This document shows, one piece after another, positions 7,548-16,040 of a stretch of 23,628 nucleotides of DNA (the first letter of the stretch is position 1; each line of letters opens with the position of its first letter). Under the pieces are notes generated by a model that saw only the letters and a list, made by a program, of their open reading frames with translations, had not been told where the DNA came from and made no database searches. A program made the position numbers and the translations under genes. The stretch covers positions 1-23,628 of the forward strand of contig JAADEU010000071.1 in assembly GCA_013153235.1 (NCBI GenBank), written 5' to 3'. The DNA is from Aquificota bacterium (GTDB lineage Bacteria > Aquificota > Aquificia > Aquificales > Hydrogenothermaceae).

Positions 7548-8348
7548 ATGATTAGAGCACTCTGGACATCAGCATCAGGAATGCAGGCACAGCAGACGAA
7601 CCTGGATGTGATATCCCATAATATCGCAAACGTCAACACCGTAGGATTTAAAAGAAGCAGGGCAAATTTTGAGGACCTTATATATCAGGACCTTAAAGAC
7701 CCCGGTGTTATGAGCTCAAACGAGACAAGGGTCCCATCAGGTATACAGATAGGACTGGGTGTAAAGCTGTCTGATGTATCAAAGGTTTTCATACAGGGTA
7801 GTCTGATAAAAACCGATAAACAACTGGATATTGCCATACAGGGTGAAGGGTTCTTCAAGATTGAGCTACCTGGAGGTGGAGAGGCCTACACAAGGGCCGG
7901 AAATTTCCAGATTGATAACGAGGGGTATGTGGTTACACCAAATGGATATAAGCTCTCCCCAAACATTCAGATTGCATCTCCTGAGACACTGATTAGTATT
8001 AACATAAGCCCGAATGGAAAAGTATATGTTGTAAGGAATGAGGGTGGACAGCAGACCGTTGAAGAGCTGACAGACATAAAGCTTTACAAATTCATAAACC
8101 CTGCCGGCTTAAAAGCGATAGGGGAAAATCTGTTTGTCAAAACAGAGGCTTCAGGTGACCCTGTTGAAGGTGACCCAAACACAGACGGTTTTGGTAAGCT
8201 TGCACAGGGATTCCTTGAGGCATCCAATGTAAATATAGTGGAGGAGATGGTAAATCTTATCGTTGCCCAGAGAGCCTATGAGATTAACTCAAAGGGTATT
8301 ATTACTGCAGATGAAATGCTCAGAACAGTTGGAACCCTCAAATCTTAG
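7548..8348 (+). CDS. flgG: Flagellar distal rod protein FlgG
   Basis: A 266-residue distal rod subunit of typical length. It begins MIRALWTSASGMQAQQ and carries the rod motif NIANVNTVGFKRSR, the GEGFFKIELPGG and YTRAGNF segments of the body, and the C-terminal motif (EASNVNIVEEMVNLIVAQRAYE) that forms the rod core coiled coil. AGGAGAGGAG just before the ATG is a strong ribosome binding site. It is exported through the flagellar type III apparatus and would pass through the FlgH/FlgI rings encoded downstream. Confidence 0.97.
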   Translation: MIRALWTSASGMQAQQTNLDVISHNIANVNTVGFKRSRANFEDLIYQDLKDPGVMSSNETRVPSGIQIGLGVKLSDVSKVFIQGSLIKTDKQLDIAIQGEGFFKIELPGGGEAYTRAGNFQIDNEGYVVTPNGYKLSPNIQIASPETLISINISPNGKVYVVRNEGGQQTVEELTDIKLYKFINPAGLKAIGENLFVKTEASGDPVEGDPNTDGFGKLAQGFLEASNVNIVEEMVNLIVAQRAYEINSKGIITADEMLRTVGTLKS

Positions 8349-9267
8349 TAAGCTTTTTCTGGTTTTTCTGGTTTTATTCCATTTAGCATCTGGCAAAACG
8401 GTACTCCAGCTGAAAAAAGAGGTAACAGTTGAAAAATCCAGGGTCAGTCTGTCAGATATAGCTGTAATTCGCTCTGATAGTGATTCCTTTGCAGATTACC
8501 TTGGCAGTCTTACCGTTAGGAAAGGTCTGAAACCCGGGGATTCATTCACCATAACAAAAAAACAGATAGAAAATCTCCTTAAAAAGAACTACGTGAATGT
8601 ATCTGAAATCCTGATTAATGGTGAAAAAACAGTTGTAAGAAGGAAAATAATAAAACTGGGCCCACAGGAGATTGAAAAAAGGGTCAGGGTGTTCCTGAAG
8701 GAGAGGTATCCAGACATAAAGGTAGACGAGGTAAGATTTTCTTACAGGGAAAAGATTTTCCCTACCCCTTACAGGCTTGTTCTTGATGAGAGGTCAAAAA
8801 CATCAAGTTATATATATCTGACAGGAAGGGTGATTTCCGGAGGTAAAATTGTAGACAGGATTAATATTTCCGTCAGGTATAGACAGTTTGCAGATGTTGT
8901 ATTTGCAAAGAGGGACATCCTGAAAGGTGAGACCATAACCATTGAAGACGTTATTGTAAGGAAAACAGAAAAGAAGGCCGGCTATATCACAGACATTAAA
9001 TCTGTTATCGGTGCACGGGCAAAAACAAATATTCCTTCCGGTAAACCACTAAAGGTATCCATGGTGGAACCGGACTACCCTGTTAAAAAGAGAAGTTATG
9101 TAAAAGTGATTTACGACCGAAATGGTATTAAGATTGAGATTACTGGTATTGCTCTGGAAAATGGTCTGAAAGGGCAGGTTATTAAGGTAAAAAATCCATC
9201 AACCGGGAAAGTGCTGTCATGCAGGGTGTTGGGAAAAGACACAGTCTTATTTATAGGTGGTATGTGA
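8311..9267 (+). CDS. flgA: Flagella basal body P-ring formation protein FlgA
   Basis: A secreted periplasmic chaperone for P-ring assembly, about 318 residues. The N-terminus has a hydrophobic signal segment (LFLVFLVLFHLASG, residues 15-28). The C-terminal half has the SAF/ChapFlgA pattern (FAKRDILKGETITIEDV, then SVIGARAKTNIPSGKPL). The start is uncertain: ATG 8311 gives a 38-base overlap with flgG and a Lys in the n-region, TTG 8329 gives a 20-base overlap. Neither has a good ribosome binding site, which suggests coupling to flgG translation. The frame is open further upstream to 8263, but that would bury the signal sequence. Confidence 0.9.
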   Translation: MKCSEQLEPSNLSKLFLVFLVLFHLASGKTVLQLKKEVTVEKSRVSLSDIAVIRSDSDSFADYLGSLTVRKGLKPGDSFTITKKQIENLLKKNYVNVSEILINGEKTVVRRKIIKLGPQEIEKRVRVFLKERYPDIKVDEVRFSYREKIFPTPYRLVLDERSKTSSYIYLTGRVISGGKIVDRINISVRYRQFADVVFAKRDILKGETITIEDVIVRKTEKKAGYITDIKSVIGARAKTNIPSGKPLKVSMVEPDYPVKKRSYVKVIYDRNGIKIEITGIALENGLKGQVIKVKNPSTGKVLSCRVLGKDTVLFIGGM

Positions 9268-9920
9268 TATTACTGGGGGGGTTCCTGTTTGTTTCCTGTG
9301 CCCAGAAACAGACCACCCTTAAACCCTTTGAGCCTGTACCACCGGAAATAGTTGCTGAAGAGCCTGTATCCCCTCCAGGTTCACTGTTTACAGAGGCGAC
9401 GGCCACAAACCTCTTTTCCGACGATAAGGCCTATCAGGTCGGTGATATTATTACCATTAAGGTGATGGAAAATATCTCCGGTTCAGGAAGTGCAAACAGC
9501 CAGTCAAGCAGAGATACATCTGTAAATCTGGACTTTCCGTCCCCTACGCTGATGGGTAAACCCCTGGTAAACCAGCAGCCAATTGCAGGTATGAATGCCG
9601 GCTCTAAAAATAACTTCAAAGGAACAGGAAAAACAGACAGAAAGGCAAGTCTAATTGCAACCATCTCTGCAAGGGTCGTTAAGGTGTACCCAAACGGAAA
9701 TCTGTTTATCGTCGGGAAAAAAATCATAAAAATAAATGAAGATGAGCAGGTATTGAGGATATCAGGCATTGTTGAACCGACCAACATAGAGCAGGATAAC
9801 TCCATACTCTCATCCCGGATTTCAGATATGTACATAGAGTACAACGGAAAAGGCTTTATAGCGGACAATCAGCGTCCCGGCTGGCTTGCCCAGTTTCTTT
9901 CAAAAATCTGGCCATTTTAG
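9219..9920 (+). CDS. flgH: Flagellar L-ring lipoprotein FlgH
   Basis: A 233-residue outer-membrane L-ring protein. A lipoprotein signal (hydrophobic core VILLGGFLF, then VSC, C27) is followed by a Pro-rich linker and the FlgH core: LFSDDKAYQVGDIITI, a Gly/Ser-rich stretch, ISARVVKVYPNGNLFIVGKK and a C-terminal GWLAQFL. ATG 9219 gives a normal basic n-region (K6, R7, R13). An alternative GTG at 9264 overlaps the flgA stop (GTGA) and has AGGTGG upstream, but the signal peptide would then be very short and uncharged, so I prefer 9219. flgA and flgH overlap in either case. Confidence 0.94.
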   Translation: MQGVGKRHSLIYRWYVILLGGFLFVSCAQKQTTLKPFEPVPPEIVAEEPVSPPGSLFTEATATNLFSDDKAYQVGDIITIKVMENISGSGSANSQSSRDTSVNLDFPSPTLMGKPLVNQQPIAGMNAGSKNNFKGTGKTDRKASLIATISARVVKVYPNGNLFIVGKKIIKINEDEQVLRISGIVEPTNIEQDNSILSSRISDMYIEYNGKGFIADNQRPGWLAQFLSKIWPF

Positions 9921-9929
9921 GGGGTAAAG

Positions 9930-11024
9930 ATGAGACCTTCTGTGGTTTTTCTTCTCCTGCTTATTATTTCTGCATACACGTACGCTGGAAATCTGGTGAA
10001 AATCAGGGATGAAGTTAATGTGATGGGTGTCCGTACAAACTACCTTATCGGATACGGTATTGTTGTGGGTCTCAAGGGAACAGGAGATGGAACAACCACA
10101 AGGTACACCCTTATCAGTATAGCCAATATGCTGAGGAAAATGGGTATTTACATAGACCCGGCACAGGTAAAAACAAAAAATGCCGCAGCTGTTATGGTAA
10201 CGGCAAACCTTCCACCTTTTGCAAAAACCGGAATGACATTTGATGTTACTGTTGCCTCCCTGGGTGATGCCAAGGATATAGGAAACGGTGTTCTGATAAG
10301 GACTCCCCTTTTTGGACCTGATGGAAAGGTGTATGGATTTGCCCAGGGTTCTGTATCTACAGGAGGTGGTTTTTCCGAATCCAACAAAGGTGGGAAAATC
10401 ACTAAAAACTTTCCTACCACCGGGGTTGTCGTAAACGGGGGTATAGTTGAAAAGGACCTTCCATTTGATTTCAGCAGAATGAAACAGCTTGTCCTTACCC
10501 TCAAAAGACCTGACTTCTCCAGGGCGCTGGAAATACAGGATGTTATAAACAGCCACTTTGGTAAAAAGATTGCAAAAGCAGTCGATGCAACAACCGTGAA
10601 GGTCTCCTTTATCCCCGGGAAGGACCCTGTTGAGATGGCAGGGGAGGTACTGAATCTGGAAATAAAAACGGACTCTGAGCCAACAATAGTTATATACGAA
10701 AGGACGGGAACTGTGATAATGAGCGGGGATATAAAAATCGACGCCCCGATATACGTTTCCCACGGAAATATTTATGTTGCCGTTGAGAAAAAACCGGTGG
10801 TTTCCCAGCCTCCACCCCTGTCAGGGGGAGAAACGGTTCAGACAGAGCAGGTTCAGACAACGGTGGTGGAGGAAAAGGGTAGAATCTTCGCCATAGAATC
10901 ACCGAGACTGAAAGACCTGGTTGAGGCCCTGAACGATATGGGTGTATCCCCAAGGGACCTTATTGCGATTATCCAGGCAATTAAAAATACAGGAAAACTA
11001 CACGCAAAAATAGTAATTATGTAA
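9930..11024 (+). CDS. flgI: Flagellar P-ring protein FlgI
   Basis: A 364-residue periplasmic P-ring subunit of usual size. A Sec signal peptide (VVFLLLLIISAYTYA, cleavage after about residue 19) precedes the mature N-terminus with NYLIGYGIVVGLKGTGDGT, a hallmark of the family. Further conserved parts are FDVTVASLGDAKDIGNG, a Gly-rich GFAQGSVSTGGG segment, and the C-terminal LKDLVEALNDMGVSPRDLIAI. GGGGGTAAAG precedes the ATG. It works with FlgA and FlgH from the same run. Confidence 0.97.
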   Translation: MRPSVVFLLLLIISAYTYAGNLVKIRDEVNVMGVRTNYLIGYGIVVGLKGTGDGTTTRYTLISIANMLRKMGIYIDPAQVKTKNAAAVMVTANLPPFAKTGMTFDVTVASLGDAKDIGNGVLIRTPLFGPDGKVYGFAQGSVSTGGGFSESNKGGKITKNFPTTGVVVNGGIVEKDLPFDFSRMKQLVLTLKRPDFSRALEIQDVINSHFGKKIAKAVDATTVKVSFIPGKDPVEMAGEVLNLEIKTDSEPTIVIYERTGTVIMSGDIKIDAPIYVSHGNIYVAVEKKPVVSQPPPLSGGETVQTEQVQTTVVEEKGRIFAIESPRLKDLVEALNDMGVSPRDLIAIIQAIKNTGKLHAKIVIM

Positions 11025-11038
11025 GAGGGGAATAAATT

Positions 11039-11335
11039 ATGTTTAACCCTGATGTGAAAATAAGACCCTACTGGGATGTGAAAGATATCTCCCAGTTAAG
11101 GGAGCCGGAAGAAATTGCAAAAGAGTTTGAGGCTATGTTTATAAGAATGGTTCTGAAAGAATTCAGAAAAAGTCTTGACGGAGGTATATTTTCAAATTCC
11201 TTTTCATATAAAATGTATATGGACATGTTCGACATGCAGATAGCGGAGGCTATAGCATCTTCTGACCAGATAGGTATTAAGCAGTACGTACTTGATGCAA
11301 TTAAAGCCTACGAAAAATACTCATCTGGAGAGTAA
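11039..11335 (+). CDS. flgJ: Rod-binding FlgJ-type protein (N-terminal domain only)
   Basis: A 98-residue protein corresponding only to the rod-binding domain of FlgJ (AKEFEAMFIRMVLKEFRKS, then MYMDMFDMQIAEAIASSDQIG). It lacks the C-terminal muramidase domain of enterobacterial FlgJ; single-domain versions are common, the peptidoglycan hydrolase being a separate protein. It would act as a rod scaffold or cap. GAGGGG about 9 bases upstream is the ribosome binding site. Its stop codon is immediately followed by the flhA start with no base between. Confidence 0.9.
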   Translation: MFNPDVKIRPYWDVKDISQLREPEEIAKEFEAMFIRMVLKEFRKSLDGGIFSNSFSYKMYMDMFDMQIAEAIASSDQIGIKQYVLDAIKAYEKYSSGE

Positions 11336-13429
11336 ATGGGCGAGACCCTCAATGCACTTTTTAATAAACTGAACCAGTATTCCGACGCAATTGTCGTTGT
11401 TCTGATTATCACGATACTGGGGGCGATGGTTCTGCCTGTTCCCCCATTCCTGCTGGACATACTACTTACAGCCAGTATAACATTTTCCATTGTCATATTG
11501 ATGACCACACTGTACGTCCAGAATCCCCTCCAGCTTTCCTCGTTTCCCTCCCTGCTACTGATTGCGACACTTTTCAGATTATCACTTAACGTTGCCACAA
11601 CAAGGAGGATTCTACTCCACGGTCATGAGGGGCCGGATGCAGCTGGACATGTGATACAGGCCTTTGGTGAGTTTGTTGTTGGTGGGAGTTACATAGTAGG
11701 TGCAATTGTTTTCGTGATACTTGTGACCATAAACTACATCGTGATAACAAAGGGAACAGAAAGAATCTCTGAGGTTGCAGCCAGATTCACCCTTGATGCC
11801 ATGCCCGGTAAACAGATGGCAATAGATGCTGACCTTAATGCAGGAATTATAGATGAAGTGGAGGCCCAGAGAAGAAGGGCACAGATTCAGAAAGAGGCAG
11901 ATTTTTACGGTGCGATGGATGGTGCGTCCAAATTTATCCGTGGAGATGCTGTTGCAGGTATTATCATCGCCATTGTCAACATACTGGGTGGTCTTGCCAT
12001 CGGTATTCTGCAGCACAATATGGACCTCCAGACCGCCCTGAAAAATTTCACACTTCTGACTGTTGGTGATGGACTTGTATCCCAGATTCCTTCGCTGATA
12101 ACATCGACAGCTGCCGGACTGATGGTAACCAGGGCTGTATCGGAGGAAAACCTCGGTAGAGAAGTTTTCCAGCAGCTCACCAGCTTTCCAAAGGCCCTTT
12201 ACATGGCTTCAGGTTCTATTTTTGCCATGGGAATCGTTCCTGGAATGCCCTTTATACCATTTATGCTTCTGTCCCTCCTGATAGGTATAACGGCGTTTAT
12301 GATGAGCCAGCTGATTAAAAAGAGACAGGAGCAGGAAGCAGAAGAAAAGGCAAAAGAACTTCTCAAAACTGCAGAGAAAGAAGAGGAAGAAAAACCGGAA
12401 GATATGCTTCCCCAGCCGGAGCTTATATCGTTTGAAATCGGCTATGCCCTCATTCCTTATGTTGATGAATCCCAGAACGGTGAGATAGTCAAACGAATCA
12501 GGTCTCTCAGAAAACAGCTGTCCAGAGAACTGGGAATTATCATTCCCCTTGTCCATATCAAGGATAACCTTGAGCTGAAGCCCGGGGAGTACAGAATTCT
12601 TATCAGGGATATTGAGGTGGGAAGGGGAGAGATACAGCCTGACAAATACCTTGCCATAGACACAGGCTCAACAAAGGGTAAGATAGACGGAATTCCAACA
12701 AAGGAACCTGCTTTTGGTCTTGATGCTTACTGGATTGATGAATCACTGAAGGACAAGGCAAAAATGCTTGGTTACACAGTTGTTGATATTCCAACAGTTG
12801 TTGTTACACATCTGTCTGAGGTTATCAAGAAACACGCCCACGAGGTTCTGGGAAGAAGTGAAACGAAGCAGCTTATCGATTCCCTTGCATCCAGATATCC
12901 TGTGGTCAAGGAGATTGTTCCTGAACAGGTTCCTCTTAATATTATCCACAGGGTTCTACAGAACCTCCTCAGGGAAGGTGTTCCTGTAAAAGACCTTCTG
13001 ACAATTATTGAAACCCTTTCGGACAACATCACAAAGACGAATGACCCTGAAATTCTCACAGAGTTTGTCAGACAGGCACTTGGCAGGATGATAACATCCC
13101 TGTACCAGAAAGATGGGATTCTGTACGCCCTCACCCTGGGACCAAAAACAGAAAATTACATCATGGAGAAGATTCAGGAAAACAACGGTTCCCTTCCTCC
13201 TTTTGAGCCTACATTTGTCCAGAAGTTTGTCCAGCAGCTTACACAGCAGTCCCAGCAGTTTGTACTGAAGCAGGCAACACCTGTACTGCTGACATCACCG
13301 GCCACAAGGAGATTTGTCAGGAAGATTATAGAGCCTTACCTGCCTGATTTTGTGGTGTTATCCTACGCTGAGATTGAACCGAAAGTTAAAGTAAATGTGT
13401 TAGGAGTGGTAGACCCATATGGAGATTAA
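11336..13429 (+). CDS. flhA: Flagellar export apparatus protein FlhA
   Basis: A 697-residue inner-membrane export protein of family-typical length. The N-terminal half (to about residue 330) is multi-membrane-spanning and holds the FHIPEP signature around residues 150-166 (RFTLDAMPGKQMAIDAD) and a conserved Asp in IRGDAVAG (D204), matching a family position implicated in proton-coupled export. A charged linker (about 330-365) leads to the cytoplasmic domain that forms the nonameric ring and receives substrate-chaperone complexes. GGAGAG upstream overlaps the end of flgJ. The gene overlaps flhF by 11 bases. Confidence 0.97.
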   Translation: MGETLNALFNKLNQYSDAIVVVLIITILGAMVLPVPPFLLDILLTASITFSIVILMTTLYVQNPLQLSSFPSLLLIATLFRLSLNVATTRRILLHGHEGPDAAGHVIQAFGEFVVGGSYIVGAIVFVILVTINYIVITKGTERISEVAARFTLDAMPGKQMAIDADLNAGIIDEVEAQRRRAQIQKEADFYGAMDGASKFIRGDAVAGIIIAIVNILGGLAIGILQHNMDLQTALKNFTLLTVGDGLVSQIPSLITSTAAGLMVTRAVSEENLGREVFQQLTSFPKALYMASGSIFAMGIVPGMPFIPFMLLSLLIGITAFMMSQLIKKRQEQEAEEKAKELLKTAEKEEEEKPEDMLPQPELISFEIGYALIPYVDESQNGEIVKRIRSLRKQLSRELGIIIPLVHIKDNLELKPGEYRILIRDIEVGRGEIQPDKYLAIDTGSTKGKIDGIPTKEPAFGLDAYWIDESLKDKAKMLGYTVVDIPTVVVTHLSEVIKKHAHEVLGRSETKQLIDSLASRYPVVKEIVPEQVPLNIIHRVLQNLLREGVPVKDLLTIIETLSDNITKTNDPEILTEFVRQALGRMITSLYQKDGILYALTLGPKTENYIMEKIQENNGSLPPFEPTFVQKFVQQLTQQSQQFVLKQATPVLLTSPATRRFVRKIIEPYLPDFVVLSYAEIEPKVKVNVLGVVDPYGD

Positions 13430-14561
13430 GGTATACGAAGGGTACGACCTGGAAGAGCTTATTCAGAAGGCGAAGGAAGAGCTTGGTGATGATATCAAGA
13501 TTCTCCATTACGAAACGGTGGAGGAGAAGAAGTTTTTCTTCTTTAAAGGGAAGAAAAAGTACAAGCTGTTCGTGGAAACCGTAGATGATGAGGAGCTTGT
13601 AGAGCCGGTGGTTAAGTTTGAGGAGCTTCTCGAGAAGGTGGAAGAACTGATAGACAGAAAAATAAAGACAAATCTGCCGAGACTGGCCCAGAATATGGCA
13701 ACACCTGACTCACTGCCACCCCATATCCAGCCAAATGGTACTGCCACTGTGAACTTCGGTGAGTTTACAGGGGATGCCCTCCACCTTCTTAACCAGCTTG
13801 TCAGTAAGGATGTTCTGCCGGATGTGGCTGTGAAATTGGTGAAAGAGGGATGTGGTCTTGATATAGATACAAACAAATGGGACCTGAACACCGTTACAGA
13901 GAGGGAGGCCCTGATAAAGGGAATAAACAAACATATAAAGTTTACCGGTGCATTTGACAGAACAGAGGATGGACTGAAGATATTTGCGTTTATAGGGCCT
14001 ACAGGAGTTGGAAAGACAACAAACCTGTTTAAAATTGCCTCGCAGCTGGTTATAGATAAAAAGAAAAAGGTGGCTGTGATAAGTACCGACACATTTAAGG
14101 TGGGTGCATCCCATCAGGCAAGGACCTATGCAAACATCCTGAACATACCCTTTTACTCCATATCCGAATCAAAGAAACTCAGGAATACCATTGAAGAGCT
14201 GAAAACATTTGATTTTATACTTATAGATACAGTGGGAAGAAGCCATTACGATTACTGGAGACTTGGAGAGATAAAGGAGATTCTCAGTGGACTGGAGGAA
14301 GAGATAAACCACGTCCTTACAATTTCATGTAATTACAAAAATGACGATGCCCTTGAGGTTGTCTATAAATACCAGACATTCTTCCCGATTCATTCCATAT
14401 TCTTCACAAAGATTGATGAGACATTAAAACCAGGGATACTGCTGAATCTTCCTGTGGAAACGAAATTGCCTGTTTCTTACATCAGTACAGGACAGAGGGT
14501 TCCGGAAGACCTGAAAATACTTACCCCTGAAGCAATTGCCACATATATCCTTGGAAGTTAA
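13419..14561 (+). CDS. flhF: Flagellar SRP-like GTPase FlhF
   Basis: A 380-residue SRP-family GTPase that sets where the flagellum is built. The basic/acidic N-terminal B domain (residues 1-110) contains the usual FlhF opening (YEGYDLEELIQKAKEELGDD). The NG domain carries a P-loop GPTGVGKT (193-200), DTFKVGASHQ (224-233), DTVGRS (270-275; most relatives have DTAGRS) and TKIDE (330-334) for guanine recognition. The start ATG 13419 lies inside the end of flhA. flhG follows 12 bases later, the usual pairing of the GTPase with its activator. Confidence 0.96.
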   Translation: MEIKVYEGYDLEELIQKAKEELGDDIKILHYETVEEKKFFFFKGKKKYKLFVETVDDEELVEPVVKFEELLEKVEELIDRKIKTNLPRLAQNMATPDSLPPHIQPNGTATVNFGEFTGDALHLLNQLVSKDVLPDVAVKLVKEGCGLDIDTNKWDLNTVTEREALIKGINKHIKFTGAFDRTEDGLKIFAFIGPTGVGKTTNLFKIASQLVIDKKKKVAVISTDTFKVGASHQARTYANILNIPFYSISESKKLRNTIEELKTFDFILIDTVGRSHYDYWRLGEIKEILSGLEEEINHVLTISCNYKNDDALEVVYKYQTFFPIHSIFFTKIDETLKPGILLNLPVETKLPVSYISTGQRVPEDLKILTPEAIATYILGS

Positions 14562-14573
14562 CCGGAGGACGGT

Positions 14574-15425
14574 ATGGAGTCTCAGGCAAAAGGACTGTTG
14601 AAGCTTGTTAATGAGAGGAAAATAAACAGGAACACAAAATTCCTCGCTGTGGCCAGTGGAAAAGGAGGGGTAGGTAAAACAAATTTTGCTGTTAATTTTG
14701 CCTACATTCTGGCAAATGATTTCAATAAACGGGTATTACTTATTGATGCTGACATTGGTATGGCCAATGTCCACATACTTGTGAATGTAAATACCAAAAA
14801 GACATTAAAGGACATACTGAATGGGGAAAAGATTGAGGATATAATATTCACAACAAGGAACTTTGATATCCTCCCTGGATTTTCCGGTATAGATGCGATA
14901 AATGAGGTTGAGGACAGTGCGGTTTTCAGATTTGTCCAGAATCTGAATGATATTTCGGAAAACTACGACTACATAATAATAGATACCGCAGCCGGAATAG
15001 ACAACAAGGTGATTTCATTTATAAGAGCCTCCTCAAAAACCTATGTAATAACCACCCCTGAACCTACAGCAATCATGGATGCATATGCCCTTATAAAATC
15101 CATGAAAAAACTGTACGACTACTCTGACTTCAAGATAGTTGTAAATATGGCAAAAAACGAGGAGGAAGGTATAGAAACCTTTGAGAGGCTCAGGGCATCT
15201 ATAAAGAAGTTCCTGGATACAGATATAAAGCTGGCAGGGGTTCTACCTGCAACAAAAAACATCCAGAAAACTGTAAAGAAGAAACAGATAATATCCGAAG
15301 TTTTTCCTTCGGAGAAATTTGTTCTTCAGCTCAGAAGGATTGCTGCCGATGAAGTAGGAGAGCCACCTCCACCGGTTAAAGAAAGTTTCTGGGAGAAGGT
15401 GGTTAACTTCCTGAGAAAAGATTAA
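14574..15425 (+). CDS. flhG: MinD-like ATPase FlhG (FleN), flagellar number regulator
   Basis: A 283-residue ParA/MinD-type ATPase. The deviant Walker A motif is SGKGGVGKT (28-36), with the MinD-like DADIGMANV at 58-66 and the Walker B-type IIIDTAAG further on. The C-terminus ends in an amphipathic helix (SFWEKVVNFLRK), the expected membrane-targeting sequence. The N-terminal activator helix that stimulates FlhF in relatives, usually DQAxxLR, appears as SQAKGLL, keeping Gln-Ala-x-x-Leu but losing the Asp and Arg. GGAGG lies 6 bases before the ATG. It limits flagellar number and would act on the FlhF encoded just upstream. Confidence 0.95.
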   Translation: MESQAKGLLKLVNERKINRNTKFLAVASGKGGVGKTNFAVNFAYILANDFNKRVLLIDADIGMANVHILVNVNTKKTLKDILNGEKIEDIIFTTRNFDILPGFSGIDAINEVEDSAVFRFVQNLNDISENYDYIIIDTAAGIDNKVISFIRASSKTYVITTPEPTAIMDAYALIKSMKKLYDYSDFKIVVNMAKNEEEGIETFERLRASIKKFLDTDIKLAGVLPATKNIQKTVKKKQIISEVFPSEKFVLQLRRIAADEVGEPPPPVKESFWEKVVNFLRKD

Positions 15426-15427
15426 AA

Positions 15428-16039
15428 ATGAAAGATAGAGACAAGCTTATACTGGAAAACCTGTCCCTGGTTAAGAAGGTGGCCAGTAAGATTTATTACA
15501 GGCTACCAAAAGGGGATATTGAGTTTGATGACCTGGTAAATGTTGGGGTTATAGGACTTATAAAGGCCATAGAAAAGTACAATAAGGATAAGGCAAAGTT
15601 CTCAACCTATGCCTACATAAAGATAAGGGGAGAGATTCTTGATTATCTGAGGAGTCTTGATATTGTTCCAAGAACTGTAAGGGACAAGATAAAAAAAGAA
15701 AAACCCATCGAAGAGGGAAAACCTGTCCCTGTTTCCAATACCGCCGTAATGGTCAGTATAGAAAAAGCCCTTTCCTCTGATGACAGTTTCAGGATTATTG
15801 ATACTCTTGTATCTTCAAGGGAAACCCCGGAGGAAGAGGTTATAAGGGAAGACCAGAAGGAAAAGCTCCTTGAGGCCATACAGATGCTGTCGGAGAAGGA
15901 AAAAAAGGTCCTCCAGATGCTGTATTTTGAGGAAAGGGACCTCAAGTCGGTGGCAGAAGAGATAAATGTCTCTGTTTCAAGGGTATCACAGATTAAATCG
16001 GAAGCCGTAAAAAAACTGAGGAACTACCTGCGGATATAA
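15428..16039 (+). CDS. fliA: Flagellar sigma factor sigma-28 (FliA), short form
   Basis: A 203-residue sigma factor, shorter than typical FliA (about 235-240). Region 2 is well kept (FDDLVNVGVIGLIKAIEKY and the FliA-like LDYLRSLDIVPRTVRDK, residues 33-87), and region 4 is complete (LSEKEKKVLQMLYF, then the helix-turn-helix SVAEEINVSVSRVSQIKSEA, up to 203). The segment between them (about 90-130) is only about 40 residues and lacks a recognisable region 3 helix-turn-helix. It should direct RNA polymerase to late flagellar genes. It follows flhG by 2 bases with a poor ribosome binding site, and its stop is one base from the stop of the convergent minus-strand gene. Confidence 0.88.
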   Translation: MKDRDKLILENLSLVKKVASKIYYRLPKGDIEFDDLVNVGVIGLIKAIEKYNKDKAKFSTYAYIKIRGEILDYLRSLDIVPRTVRDKIKKEKPIEEGKPVPVSNTAVMVSIEKALSSDDSFRIIDTLVSSRETPEEEVIREDQKEKLLEAIQMLSEKEKKVLQMLYFEERDLKSVAEEINVSVSRVSQIKSEAVKKLRNYLRI

Positions 16040-16040
16040 A

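Noticed and set aside
8263..8310. Upstream extension of flgA to TTG 8263
   Set aside because: It would put 30 extra residues before the signal peptide and deepen the overlap with flgG; ATG 8311 or TTG 8329 give a normal signal sequence.
9900..10763. Minus-strand open frame of 287 codons across flgI
   Set aside because: Antisense to a clear FlgI; the translation is Cys/His/Tyr-rich without any domain, and there is no plausible start signal.
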